A stretch of DNA of 64,000 nucleotides from Pomphorhynchus laevis (taxonomy: Eukaryota; Acanthocephala; Palaeacanthocephala; Echinorhynchida; Pomphorhynchidae). The stretch covers positions 1-64,000 of the forward strand of contig WNNJ02001530.1 of NCBI GenBank assembly GCA_012934845.2, written 5' to 3'. The translations under genes and the position numbers were made by a program. The notes beneath the pieces are model-generated. The model was not told the DNA's origin. It made no database searches and saw nothing but the letters and a program-made list of their open reading frames with translations. Of this stretch, positions 1-12,012 are shown piece after piece (position 1 is the first letter of the stretch; each line of letters opens with the position of its first letter).

Positions 1-411
1 CAATTTCATAATTTTATATTAATTTATTATATTATATTTATATAATATATATTATTAATTTTAAAAATTAACACTTATATAAAAATGTAATAATTAATTA
101 ATTTAATACTAATATAGTCAGTTTGTTATCAGTAAATTATAGCAAAGATTATTTTATCGATATTATCTTATCGACACTAAGAAATTGCAATTATTTGGCA
201 TTTATGTAATTCATTGGAAATTTTGAATTTTTTAAAATTAAAAAAGTCAATTTATTATTTTATAGTATTTCTTTATAATATTTCTTATTAATGTAATCAT
301 AAAACATGCTTACTCAATTTACGGATATCAATAGCATCAACACAAAATTATAAAAGCCGTTCGATTTTTAATGATAGATACGACGTTTTTAATTTTTTAA
401 AAATACTAAAT

Positions 412-1014
412 ATGACTTTGCAATTATCTCAATTAATCGAAGAAAAGTTTATTTGTTGTTTAATGCATTTAAGAACTGCATTTTATGTGATCAATTTACT
501 TGCTCTAACCTACCCTGGTGCGAATAAGCTACAACATTACAAATGGGGATGTTATCTTTCCACGAGCAATAATATCTGGTTTCCGTGTTATCTAGACTGT
601 CTTTATCAAATTCCGAACTCCCCACGGCCGGGTGACCAGGCAGAACAAGCAACAGCTGAGAATCAGCAAAGTCAGAATAGCTTTCGAGACCGGTATTTGG
701 ATAAACTAAAATCATCACGTAGTGCAACAACAGATAGCAGTATAAAATACGATGGAGTGATGTCTAAGCGTTTAATGATAAATGATCGAAACGCGATTAA
801 ATATCTAAATGATCCAAATGCAGCGGCATCTAATGACGACGTTGGTACCACTTTAATTGCCACAAAAACGATCAGATTTCTACTTACCGAAGAACAGCGT
901 GCTATATCCGATTTCAAAAATGTTATGGAACTATATTCACATGATATATTCGCTGCATGGCAATGTGACAGTGAAACTCGACATGCAGAGTTAGTAAAAC
1001 TTTTCATGTTTTTA
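412..1014 (+). CDS. Candidate coding exon of an unrecognised host gene
   Basis: A 201-codon open frame runs from an ATG to a good splice donor (GTAAGT at 1,015-1,020), and the donor falls exactly on a codon boundary. I do not recognise the protein. The C-terminal two thirds (from about residue 80) have ordinary globular-protein composition, rich in D, E, K and R, with few low-complexity runs; the first 75 residues look less protein-like and may be intron or 5' UTR read through, so the true exon could begin at an acceptor inside the frame. Open length and higher GC than the surrounding sequence are the only other support. It lies on the same strand as the candidate exons at 7,668 and 9,225 and could belong to the same transcript, but intron phases do not let me prove this. 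Confidence 0.4.
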
Positions 1015-1020
1015 GTAAGT

Positions 1021-1930
1021 CCGTAAATTTAGTCATTTTTGTCTTTTAAACTACGTGTGCGCCTATTATAATCTATGATATTCGTTTACGACGTAATACA
1101 GTCGTTGGCATAATACAGGTGTTTATGATGTTACACCTTCGTTAAAAATATAAAGTCCGCCCGAATGTATCTTTATACAAAATTCATAAAAAGTATTAAT
1201 GATTATAAATCATTATTATATATAACGATAATTTTTATTTAAGAGTAATTTTAATAAAATAATAATTCATTATTCATTATTTTTATTCTATTAAAATAAC
1301 CTGCTTAACATTTGATTTAAATTATGTCAATTTTAAATTATAAAAAAAAACATTTTTTTTGTATTTTTTTATCAAATGAAGGTATCTATATTTTAAAATT
1401 AAAAGTGGAGTAATAAAATTACCTTAATTTATTTGAATTAAAATAAATATTAACTATTAATTAATTAAATAAATAACTATTTAATTAAAAAATAGTAAAT
1501 ACTGTAGTAATTTCTATGTGTTAATAATTTAACTTTTCAGATTGGCATAATACAAAACTCTCTTTGAAAGAATTTATTCCACCACAAATATAAAAATAAA
1601 AATATTTGCATATTCTGACGGCTTTACGAATATTTAAAGGCTTTCATAATTTAGCACAAATAATAAAACCTCGAGTACCAAAAATTTAGAATTTTAAATA
1701 AAATTAATTTTAGATAAAAAACTACCTTTAACAATATTTTATAAATTCGCCTTTTCTTTATTTAATATGAATTTGTATATCTTGATTTAATTTGTATTTT
1801 ACATCATTAATATCAGATTGATATTAATACTACATCATTAATATCACATTCATATTGATTTTACATCATTCAGCATTTTCATCAACTGTATGTAACGATT
1901 TAATACCTTAATATTTTATTTTTATACCTT
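1021..1930. other. AT-rich non-coding stretch
   Basis: Very AT-rich sequence with homopolymer A/T runs and no open frame, repeat or splice signal that I can support. Probably intron downstream of the 412-1,014 exon. Confidence 0.5.
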
Positions 1931-2850
1931 AATATTTCAAATTGCCTTCATTTAAATGATTTTATTTAGCTAATCAAATTATAATCAAATTTTAAAATTA
2001 TGTTGTATAAAAAATTTTTATGACATTAATTTAATCAAATTGTCTTCAATTTAAATTTTAAAATGATTTGATTTATCTAATCAAATTTTAAAATTCAATT
2101 CTATAAAAATTTTGATCAATTTAATTAAATTAAATTGCCCCTAATTTGAATTTAAAAATGATTTGATTTATCGAATCAAATTTTAATCAAATTTTAAAAT
2201 TCTATTCTATAAAGATTTTGATTATATTAATTTTATCAAATTGCCTTCAATTTGAATTTTTAAATGATTTGATTTATCTAATCAAATTTTAATCAAATTT
2301 TAAAATTCTATTCTATAAAGATTTTTGATGAAATTAATTTAATCAAATTGCCTTTAATTTGAATTTTTAAATGATTTGATTTATCTAATCATATTTTAAT
2401 CACATTTTAAAATTCTATTCTATAAAGATTTTTGATGAAATTAATATAATCAAATTGCCTTTAATTTGAATTTTTAAATGATTTGATTTATCTAATCATA
2501 TTTTAATCAAATTTTAAAATTCTATTCTATAAAGATTTTTGATGACATTAATTTAATCAAATTGCCTTCAATTTGAATTTTTAAATGATTTAATTTATCT
2601 AATCAAATTTTCAAATTTAATTTTTTAATGAAATAAATTTATTCAAATTGCCTTCAATTTGAATTTCTAAATGATTTGATTTATCTAATCAAATTTTAAT
2701 CACATTTTAAGATTGTGTTTTATAAATTTTTTCATGATATTAATTTAATCAAATTATCTTCAATTTAAATTTTAAAATAATTTGATTTATCTAATCACAT
2801 TTTAAAATTCTATTCTATAAAGATTTTTGATGAAAATTTTTTTAAATGAT
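1931..2850. repeat. Minisatellite, about nine ~100-bp units
   Basis: The string CAAATTGCCTTCAATTTGAA (or a close variant) recurs at about 1,938, 2,036, 2,134, 2,237, 2,345, 2,451, 2,559, 2,645 and 2,751, giving units of about 86-108 bp. Each unit also carries ATGATTTGATTTATCTAATC and a block ending TTCTATTCTATAAAGATTTT. The middle units (2,237-2,560) are the most alike, which suggests the most recent expansion there. Unit length varies through small internal deletions. No coding content. Confidence 0.9.
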
Positions 2851-3990
2851 TGTTATTAACTTTCGCATTGTTTCAATCTGTGTTTATTTTATTTATTCAA
2901 TTAATAAATTGAATAAATACATACAGCGGGTGTCAAGGATTGAAAGATGATGTTCCTATCCATTTTGATGACATCCAGTGGACGATATGAGCCAGACGCT
3001 AACACATTAATACAATTAATGGCGAGAAAGATTGTGTATTGATTTAATCCAGACTATGTCACGTGTATAAATCAGCTCGGAGCAAAGCCGTCGATAGCAG
3101 AGGCCGAAACCGCATTGATTGGTCTACAACGACTAATCCGAGGATCGTAATCCGAGGACTTGTGACGGAGATTTTATTGATTAAACAAGTAGAATTAAAA
3201 TTTTGGGCCCTTTAAAGGGTACCTTTATAATTTTTCACTCGATCTAAAAACAAATTAATAAATATAACTAATAATAAAAAATATAATAAAAATAATAATA
3301 AAACAATTTATTCAGAAGTGTCTATAATAATTTTCAATAAAGTATAAATGAATTTTATTTTTTAATAAAAAATTAGTTTTTAAATAAATTTTTTAATATA
3401 CTTGTAAATATTTGTATTTATAATAAAATATTTCGTAAACCTTTACCGACAATAAAATACAAATACACTGTGCAAATAAACTTTCGTTTTTACAATTTCA
3501 AGGGTAAAATAGAGATGAACTTATAAAAATTATAGCATTTAATATTTAATAATTTATTTCTGATTTAGATTTTCGTGTAAATGTAAAAAGAATGAATACC
3601 TGCCCGGCTTAGCCCAACCTTCAAATTGCCAGATTTTACTCAATAAGGTATGTCGCACAAATATCGATTTGTATGTCAATTTCGCTTAATTTTGTACATG
3701 CATTTACTTAAAGTTTCGACGAAATTTGAAATTTTAAACTTTTTATTTGAAATGGAGGTAAAAATCATTCGCACATTTAATTAAGTATTTTAGTCCATAA
3801 ATAATTAAACAAAAATAAATATTTCAAAATAATTGAATATAAATTAATGTCTCTAAATAATTCAACATAAATTCTGTTGAATTGAAATATTATGCTTAGT
3901 AAATTAAATAAATCTAATTATAAATCTAATCTCAGGAATTTAAATTGTAATAAATTGAAAATTGTTATATAAAGCAGGTTTGGTAAAGGA
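2851..3990. other. Non-coding sequence with a small GC-richer island
   Basis: Mostly AT-rich. Between about 2,930 and 3,190 there is a distinctly GC-richer island with no convincing frame on either strand; it does not match any other repeat in this window. The rest shows nothing I can name. Confidence 0.4.
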
Positions 3991-5810
3991 TTATATAATG
4001 CTAAAGAATAATACATCTGTATTAACCAAATACAGTTGAAATACTGCAGACATTTCATTTTGACATACGATACTCTTAATTCTTACGTATTTGAAACTTT
4101 GTGAAGCAGTAGATTGATCCAAAAGTAGAAAAAGTATAACATCGTGTTTTTGGGACTTAAAAGATAAATGGAACATATTGGATTTCCATTTATCAATAAT
4201 TTTTGGAATAGTGGCCTTGAAAAAGTTTATATTTAACCAGACAACAACCGATTTTACAGTAATTGTTTTATACAATGGAAAAATACCAAAATTACATAAT
4301 ATTTTGAAGGGAAACCAAAAAATGAAAATAAATGGGATATTAAATTTCTTGATTTGATATAGATCACCATTGTTGTTTAGAAACTCAAATAAAAATAGCT
4401 TAGAATCTGATTTTTTTTTCGTGAAATTTGCTTTAGTACATTTCCAGCAACCTGTCTAATTCCCCCAGTAGTTGAAAACACCATCGGAATAAAAATACCT
4501 TGCTTGATTATCACTATTCTATCCTTATATTTGGCCATTTTTTCACTTTTCGTGATATTTGAATTGGTCTGTCATGTGGTTCAATGAATATGATGGTGCA
4601 GAGTGCTGAATACACATAAATCCAAAAAGGTCGCTCCGTCACATTAGAGAAAGCCCATTACAGGCAATATCAGATCTTGAATAGCTGTATCTCGTCGTTG
4701 TAGATACATCAAATACTACATCATCGGAAACTGACTGAAGTTCTGGCTCAGTTGTTACACATTTACACACAGTTTTCAAACAAAGACTAATCTAATCGCG
4801 TAGTACGTCATGTCGAACAAATGTATAACTCAGTTTTACATGAAAGTGCATTGTGATGTTAAGGCTACCACAACAAGTGCATTTAGTAATATTTGGAGGA
4901 TTCCATCCATATTGTACACTGATGGCATCTTGAAATTCTCTCTTGGAAAATGAAGTTTTTGCTAATGAACTCGTTAAGCCAAGTCATTCATATGTACCCT
5001 TAACTATAGCATTTACAATAATCCTTTTCATGTATCTTGTTGACTTGTTTATCAATGAATCTATATTATTTGAGTATATGATAGTAAACTCGTTAAGCCA
5101 AGTCATTCATATGTACCCTTAACTATAGCATTTACAATAATCCTTTTCATGTATCTTGTTGACTTGTTTATCAATGAATCTATGTTATTTGAGTATATGA
5201 TAGCATTTGTAAACTGTATATGTTTTTTGCGAGTCCATATGTCTAATACGTACATCCCCGTTTGATACTTTATAAGCCGTGCGCATACTTTTAGCGAATT
5301 ATCAAATTCAAATTTTCCATGTCTATTTGGGTTTAAAATACCAAGGCCTCCATAACTCAATGGCATCCAATCAATTATCATGCTTTTTCATCAAATTTTT
5401 TTAGTCCAAGTATTCTAGGCAAATTATTTTGGTAAATCATTGTGGTTAAAGCTCGAAACACTTTGGATAGTTTTACAAGTTCTTAGCAGGCATGCCTATT
5501 GAAATTGTATAGATTAGTTAGAAGTAGGTACCTGCTTATTTTGTTTTTAACTTCATGCACGATAAATTAAGTGGTTTAAATATAGCTGCTCAAGAATTTA
5601 ACGCCATCACTAATTATCTGTATTAAAGATTTTCTAAACACGTTCCTTTTATCTCCCATTTCACTACTATGAGTCAGTAAAGTTCATTTTGACGGATTAA
5701 TGTGAAATCCATACTTTGGCCTCATACGCTGAACTTCAAGCCACACCCTTTGGGATTCCTCTATTTTCCCGCAATATGCTGCGTCGTCGGCAAACCATCC
5801 ATTAGTGACA
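3991..5810 (-). mobile_element. Decayed LINE with C-terminal restriction-like nuclease (R2/NeSL/HERO-type organisation)
   Basis: Read on the minus strand from 5,810 downwards, the pieces come in retroelement order. Near 5,700-5,800 is a reverse-transcriptase catalytic box, GWFADDAAYC, followed by the relative of the KYGYFPNPSK motif (here KYGFHINPSK). Near 5,340 is MPLSYGGLGILNP, the post-RT motif of this group. Near 4,770-4,900 is a CxC...H...RHDxLRD zinc-binding segment, and near 4,600-4,690 a segment with RSDIACNG and a downstream FGF, which aligns with the acidic catalytic residues of the C-terminal PD-(D/E)XK nuclease. The last open piece (3,991-4,275, 94 codons) would be the C-terminus. 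Several frames are needed, so the copy is dead. Family assignment is by remembered motif patterns: RT identity is firm, the exact clade is an inference. Confidence 0.65.
4968..5205. repeat. Tandem duplication, 2 x 119 bp
   Basis: The 119 bases at 4,968-5,086 are repeated at 5,087-5,205 with a single visible difference (CTATATTATT against CTATGTTATT). The duplication lies inside the decayed LINE and is much younger than the decay of the LINE itself. Confidence 0.95.
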
Positions 5811-7667
5811 CTATATGATTGTTTTTGTAGTTCTCTAATTTAAGCATTTATTCATCCGCAAAAGCCGCCATCGCTCATTTATCTTCCCGTGTGATCTCCT
5901 CGGATGATGTCATATACTCGTTATCAAAATATTATTCCCATAATAATTTAAAAAGATTTATCAAAAGTAGAACTTTATCTTGTAATAAGTTAATTGTAAG
6001 TTCAGATAGTATATACAGGAATAATTGTAACCAGTTCTTCATGATCAGTAACTTTCACCTGTAATATACGATTGTAATTAGTTTATTATAATCAGAACTT
6101 TTAAGCCGTGAATAAATGCTTATTTAAAAACATCACATTCTCACTACCTTATGCTTACTTTATGTAAATAAATAGAGATACGTTAGTTCATCTCCACAAA
6201 AACTAACGGGAAGGCTGTACAATTTAGAAATCTGTGATAAAATCAAATAAGTCATTAATACTTAAACTAATATTAGATGATTGAATATAGTACCGATATA
6301 TAATATAATATACATTAATAATATATAATATATTATTAATGTAAAATAATAATATAATGTAAAATACTATATGATTTTATAATATATTGTATATTATATT
6401 GTATTATATAATATTTCCAATGGTTTGAAATTTGTGTTTGTTTGCTTGTCGAGTGTCTTCAAAAGTTGCAGATTTCAATATAATAAAAAAATACAATTGT
6501 CGACTTATTTTATAAGTCCCAAAATTTAACATTCACGTTACAAGCTTGATGTAACACTGGAATAATAGCGAAGTTGGTGTACTACAATTGTATTAAAAGA
6601 AATAATTTTTAATAATAAAAGTTTGTGCTAAAATTGCTTTTTCTTGCATTGCTTAAATGAGCTAGCGAAACATAAATTTAACATTTAATTTGATCCCGCT
6701 TCAACATTCAGGATTTAAATGATGAATCAAAATAATTTATTTTTTGAAACAATTAGCAAAACTAAATAAAAGGTTATTTAAATTATATAAAATGTTTGAT
6801 AATATAAAGTTTTTAAATATAAAGTTTAAGTTTTTAAATTTAAAAACTTTAAATTTTTTAAATAATAAATGTAACATTGAAGTTTTTTATTTAACGATAT
6901 TGATTATATTTATTTATTAAATGTGGCTAGCTGCACGCTTACAAATCCAGCTTATAAGCAAAAGTAAAAATATAAGAATAAGTAAATAATTTAAAGTTTA
7001 AGACAAATTTTATTAGTTTATTAGTCTCAACCAAATTACTCATATTTTTTGATTTTAAAAACATAATCAATTATTTAATGACATGTTTAGTACTTGTTAT
7101 TAATTATCACGATGAAAAGTTGCTAAACCTCATGCTATGATTGAATCGATTACATGAGCTCATTCTGTAATATTATGATAATATTACGGAATAATTAATA
7201 CATCTTATTTAACCTTAATTCCATAATCTATAGCATATAAGTAGATTAATTTATAATTATTTATAAATATGTATATACGAATTATATATACATATAAGCA
7301 TACATTTATAAATAATATATTTTTTATATAACCTTTCAATGTTCACTGCTTATATATATATCAGAATTTATTGATAGAATTAACAATTTAACTTTACAAT
7401 TCTTTGAAATAATTGTAAAGTTAACTGAAGGCAATTGCCGAAAGCTTTTTTGTAATAGTGCTAATAATATAATTGTCATATATTTAGCATACTCTGAATT
7501 AAATCAAAATTATAATGCAAGAATCATCTATCAATGATCCTGCCAAACGCCGGTTTTCTCGAAACAGATCAAATCATACATATGTATAGTATATATATTA
7601 TACATACTTTTCAATTTTTTATTTCGAAATACTTTTCAATTTATATACTATAAATTGCCAAATCACG
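5811..7667. other. AT-rich non-coding stretch
   Basis: No gene found. 6,280-6,420 is nearly pure A/T made of ATATAATATATTATTAATG-like strings; 7,250-7,380 is similar. No open frame above background. Confidence 0.5.
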
Positions 7668-7829
7668 ATGAATGCCTTCAATTACGATAATCCACATCTA
7701 TTATTTGCTAATTGCTCATTTGTTCGCAATAGGTCGATATGTCGTATTTCGTGTCTTCTGACAGATGCCGAACGATTACAACTTCTACAGTGGAGTCAAC
7801 TCAGAGTGATAAAGAAATCAAGACCAGAG
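7668..7829 (+). CDS. Weak candidate coding exon
   Basis: An open frame starting at an ATG reaches a possible donor (GAG|GTGAAA at 7,829/7,830) on a codon boundary. The C-terminal part (LLTDAERLQLLQWSQLRVI) looks like an amphipathic helix of a real protein; the N-terminal part is less convincing, and an acceptor such as the AATAG at about 7,731 would remove it. No family recognised. Same strand as the neighbouring candidate exons. Confidence 0.22.
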
Positions 7830-7883
7830 GTGAAAGTAACTATTCTTAATATTGTTTTAATATTAGTATATCTTCATAAATGA

Positions 7884-9224
7884 TCAAACGTTCGTTAAAC
7901 CTTTATATAATCCGGAAAACTATGTCAACGGTATGCTTAATCAAAAATCTACGATATAAGACGCGTTGATGATCCAAGTTATTTCTAAGCATTGATTAAT
8001 TAGTTTACATTACATCCTTCATTGTTCATAGACTTACTTTAGCCCACACATAATTGCGTATTTCACTTGCTCATGTTTGTTTCAGTGTGAACATAACTTT
8101 TTAAGAATTTGTGGACTAATAATTTCAAATCCATTATGAATTTTTTAAAAGATTCTAAGGAATACTTTAAACATCTATATACAATTGATAGTTAAGTAAC
8201 AATTTAAAATAATATTAAACTGGATTAAAATATAGATATATGCTTATATGTTTTTTTTTCATTTTAATTTAACTTAATTACATTTCAATTACATTTAAAT
8301 TCGACCTAAACTATTTTCAAGACTAGCATAACATGCCACAGATTACAAATAAACTTGACTTGAAATATAGATCAGAATTTTCTTAACCCAAATCATTTTT
8401 CGTATATGTATATAAGATTGAATAACGATTGGATATTGTTATGAAAATGGGTAATATTGACTAACTGCTGATGGAAATCGTTATTAACTCCTTTAGTACT
8501 AATTGAGCACCTAGAGACGAGTTTCTTTGACTTATGTAATCGTGTAGTCTGAAGACTCACAACATTTTGATGCCTAAAGACTTCAAAATAATACAAAAAT
8601 CTAGGAATTAACACAAAATATCATCAAAATACCGCAACACTCATTGTATAATTATTAGGGCTTATCCATCTCCAATAATTATTTATCAATAATGGATCAG
8701 TATCAACAATTTAAAATAAAATTTAATTCATTTTTAATTAATCTGAGATGATATACTTACATGAACTTACAGCTGAGAATGCACATTAATAAAATCAAAA
8801 TTTTTTAAATTTCCTTGAACAGTGATCTATATTTTCCATATAACTGAATTTTTAAAACATAAATGTCAGGGAATGTACCGAAAAATAATTAGTTTTAAGG
8901 AACGAAGAAATTATTCATTATTTAACAGTACAATATTTCGATAGCTGCTGATATAATCACGAGCCATCGAGAATATTGCCCTAAAATGATATTGTCAGAA
9001 TCTTCAAATTTGAACTATGCGAATCGTTCAACTAGTTAGTGATCTCAAATGAAAGTGTAATTTTTATTCATATTTATTTGGAATGTTGAAAATTTATTAA
9101 TTTACTAAATTTACAGACTGTTTTATTTATAATTACCAAGGCTGCGTTACATTATGGAATAATTTAGTTTTAATAATTCATTTGATAATATGAAAATAAC
9201 ATAATATAACAAAATATGTTTTAG
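7884..9224. other. Non-coding stretch with one repeat match
   Basis: Mostly AT-rich. About 8,660-8,705 (TTATCAATAATGGATCA and neighbours) matches 53,815-53,850, just upstream of the 386-bp tandem repeats, so a fragment of that repeat family lies here. A 73-codon minus-strand frame at 8,393-8,614 has no recognisable features and is probably chance. Confidence 0.4.
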
Positions 9225-9565
9225 CAAGTAGCAATTTCACCCAATTTAAAGTGAACAGTTTATATAAAACTATAAGTTATGAATTTGAAGATGAATTTGA
9301 TTGGGCATCAATATATGATCTGATTACGCGCTATCTATCATCAGTAGAATATTTGAAATGCAAAAGGAAATTGGAAAAGTATTTATTTGAAAATAAATAT
9401 TGGCTCAAATTAATTCTTATTTATAGGCAAAAATTTAACTCACCCGCGGTATTTCAAAATATGGAAAATTTTCTAATGACCTGCGCCTTATTAAATTCAA
9501 TGGAACCTGATGAAGTCAGCATGCGTTTTGTATATTCTTTATTTGATGATTTGGACTTTACACCG
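9225..9565 (+). CDS. Internal exon resembling the N-terminal part of EFCAB1/calaxin
   Basis: The exon is bounded by a typical acceptor (TTTTAG at 9,219-9,224) and donor (GTAAGT at 9,566-9,571); it begins with the last two bases of a codon and ends on a codon boundary. The first residues, SNFTQFKVNSLYKTISYEFE, align with the opening helix of EFCAB1 (HFNKFEVNCLIKLFYDL), and the last residues (MEPDEVSMRFVYSLFDDLDF) fit the helix before, and the first loop positions of, the following EF-hand (MTDDMIMDRVFRGFDKDNDG). EFCAB1/calaxin is a neuronal-calcium-sensor-like EF-hand protein acting on outer-arm dynein in motile cilia and flagella. The intervening ~60 residues are longer than in the vertebrate protein and not recognisable, so this is a moderate-to-weak assignment. 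Later exons carrying the EF-hands are not evident nearby; transposons fill the next 10 kb. Confidence 0.4.
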
Positions 9566-9757
9566 GTAAGTTATCTTCTAGGTACTACATGATCGCTTAA
9601 TCTTGAGCTAATCGAAAGCTGTTACTATAAAAGTAGAACATTTGAAATTATTTCTAACTTGAATTTGCAATTGACAAATTATTAATAATTATTTTTTTGT
9701 AATTTTAATATTATTTAATATTAAAATATATTAATTTTAATTGTTTAGGGCATTTAA

Positions 9758-10204
9758 ACATCGAGAGGAATAAAACAAGAAATTATTGTTCACAAATTTT
9801 CGACTACTGCAATAGTCCTTTCAAGTATTATGTTTTGACATGAAAAAAATTGATGTATTTATGCAATATATACGGAAGAAACCAACGATAAAAATTTTAC
9901 CGATTTTGTAGTGTGCAAGTAGCGATAACTAACTTCCAATTGTCATTAATACCATCCATCGTGTTAGAATAGCTATGAATGTGTATACTTTATAACTATG
10001 AAAGTTATAAAGTATACATATATAAAGTATACATTGTAGCACACAACAAAATCGGTAGCGTTTTAATCGCTGGTTTCTTTCGTTTTTATTGTATAAATAC
10101 ATCATGTTTTTCTTTCTTATGCCAAAACATAACACTTGAAAATGACTATTGAAATAGTCGAAAATTTGTGAACAATAATTTTATTTTTCTATTCCTCTCG
10201 ATGT
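9758..10204. mobile_element. Foldback / long-TIR MITE in a TTAA site
   Basis: Two inverted arms of about 160 bp (9,758-9,915 and about 10,045-10,204) start and end with ACATCGAGAGGAATA and its complement. TTAA directly flanks both ends (9,754-9,757 and 10,205-10,208), as for piggyBac-type insertions, although the terminal bases are not the usual CCC. The centre contains a second small palindrome around GTATACTTTATAA. It has no coding capacity. Confidence 0.8.
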
Positions 10205-12012
10205 TTAAAACTATCTTTAATATTTAAATATTATCTTTATTAACTGATTTATATCTTTATTAACTGATTGACGTGGATGCTTTATATATAATTTAGCAAA
10301 TAATTTATGCAAAAAATATCGCCGTTATTGGTGTGAATAAAAAAATTAATAAATAATTTTAAAAAATAATTGAAAAATTTTAAATAATAATTTTAAAATG
10401 TTAAAAAATAATTTTAAAAATTTTAAATTTTAAATTTAAATTTTAATATTTAAATTAAAAATATTTAAACTGAATCGATAGTTTAATTCATTCACTGATC
10501 TTGCTATGATTAAATCAGTTCACATAAACGGACCTAAAACAAATATTTCTCATTTGAATAACTCTGAAATACAAATAAACTTTCCTGAAAATTGATTTTC
10601 GTTTAGTTCTTCCAATACAGTGAATCAGCGAAATATAAAATAAATTATACTGTTCCATTAATTGAAAAAGGCAAGAATAAATAAAAATAAATTAAATTAA
10701 AAAATTCTCAAATTCGTTGATTATTGCCTTAACTGATATTTTCTTGCCAAATAGATTTTATTTTTTGATAAATATCCTACCAATGTTTATTCCTTAAAAT
10801 GTTTGCCTTGATTATTGACTCGTAATTATTTCATTCCGTTTTGAGTTTTTATTGTTTAAGAGAATAATTTATAGGTCATTCGAATGGGAAACATTTGCAT
10901 TGTAAATATTCTATACATTAAGCGTCTTCTTTCGCAAAAAACTACGAATAAATCAAATTTATAGTTCTCGCTTCTCATCCCACGCCTTGGCGTTTTACGT
11001 GTATACCTAAATTGTCAGTTTCCTGTTAGTGGAATTTCACATAAATTTTAATCTTAATAAGAATCTGGATAGAATATTTTAATAATTATCCCAAACAATC
11101 AATATGCATATCGACTATCGCTACATACTCTCGTAATAAGTCAAAGGATTGGAGAATACGAGTTAAATTAGCGAAATAAAAACAATAAACTTTAAATTAA
11201 TGATAGTGATTTTATATTCAGTGGAAAATTTTTATATTTTTTGTGTTTTTAAAATTAAAATGAGGCAAGATAACAATATTGTACAAGCAGGAAGTTGATG
11301 CGAGAGAGCTACTATTGTTGAAAAATTATGAACTACTATTAAGTAGAAAGTTTATAACTTAAAATTTTAAAGTAAATATTTTTAAAGTTAATAATTTTAA
11401 AGTAAATAATTGCAAATTTTCGAATTTACTCATCTATATAATATTAATTAGGTAGTTAATCGATTGATCAGTTTTTATAATACCGATGCAGACAATCGTT
11501 AGTTTAATAGTGATTACATTTCAGAAAAATATCGCCGTTATTGCTTTGAATATTACAGGAAATATTATAAAATAATATTTCATATTTAAATAGTAGATAG
11601 ACATAAATTATTATTTTTATTAAAACTCAATTTTTCAATAGCTTACTGCTATCATCTTCAGGACAAATTTTTGTCTGGAGATGATAGCAGTTATCTATCG
11701 AAAATTTGACTTTTAATCAAAATAATAATTTCACTCTCTACTAATTAAATATAATTTAAAATGAGTGAATAAGTTTTAATAAATAATATTTTATTATTCT
11801 TTATCTTTTCGATCACGTTGGAAAATGGAGATATATTCTTAAACAAATTTCATTGATAAGAATTTCATTTTTAAACAAGTTTCATAAATAACATTTCACT
11901 ATTTTACGTACGGTACTTTAAAATGTTAAATATATTATTTAACATTAGAATTACAATTAAATATTATATTTTAATAATAAAAGTAGTTAAATAACACCTT
12001 TTATATATATTT
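10205..12012. other. AT-rich non-coding stretch
   Basis: No gene or exon found. Contains the hairpin element listed separately at 11,591-11,743. The rest is A/T runs. Confidence 0.5.
11591..11743. repeat. Near-perfect palindrome, ~75-bp arms
   Basis: Arms 11,591-11,667 and 11,670-11,743 are reverse complements with scattered mismatches and almost no spacer. The central part is CTGCTATCATCTTCAGGACA with its complement. It could be a small foldback transposon or the terminal hairpin of a retroelement; it sits 270 bp upstream of the Penelope-like RT at 12,013. Confidence 0.75.

Noticed and set aside
1931-2850. Regular ~100-bp repeats as a CRISPR array
   Set aside because: No alternation of short identical repeats with unique spacers; whole units are repeated, and the genome is eukaryotic.
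2930-3190. GC-richer island as a SINE or RNA gene
   Set aside because: No A/B-box pair at suitable spacing, no second copy in the window and no clear fold.
8393-8614. 73-codon minus-strand frame
   Set aside because: No motif, no splice signals, no similarity to other sequences in the window; probably chance.
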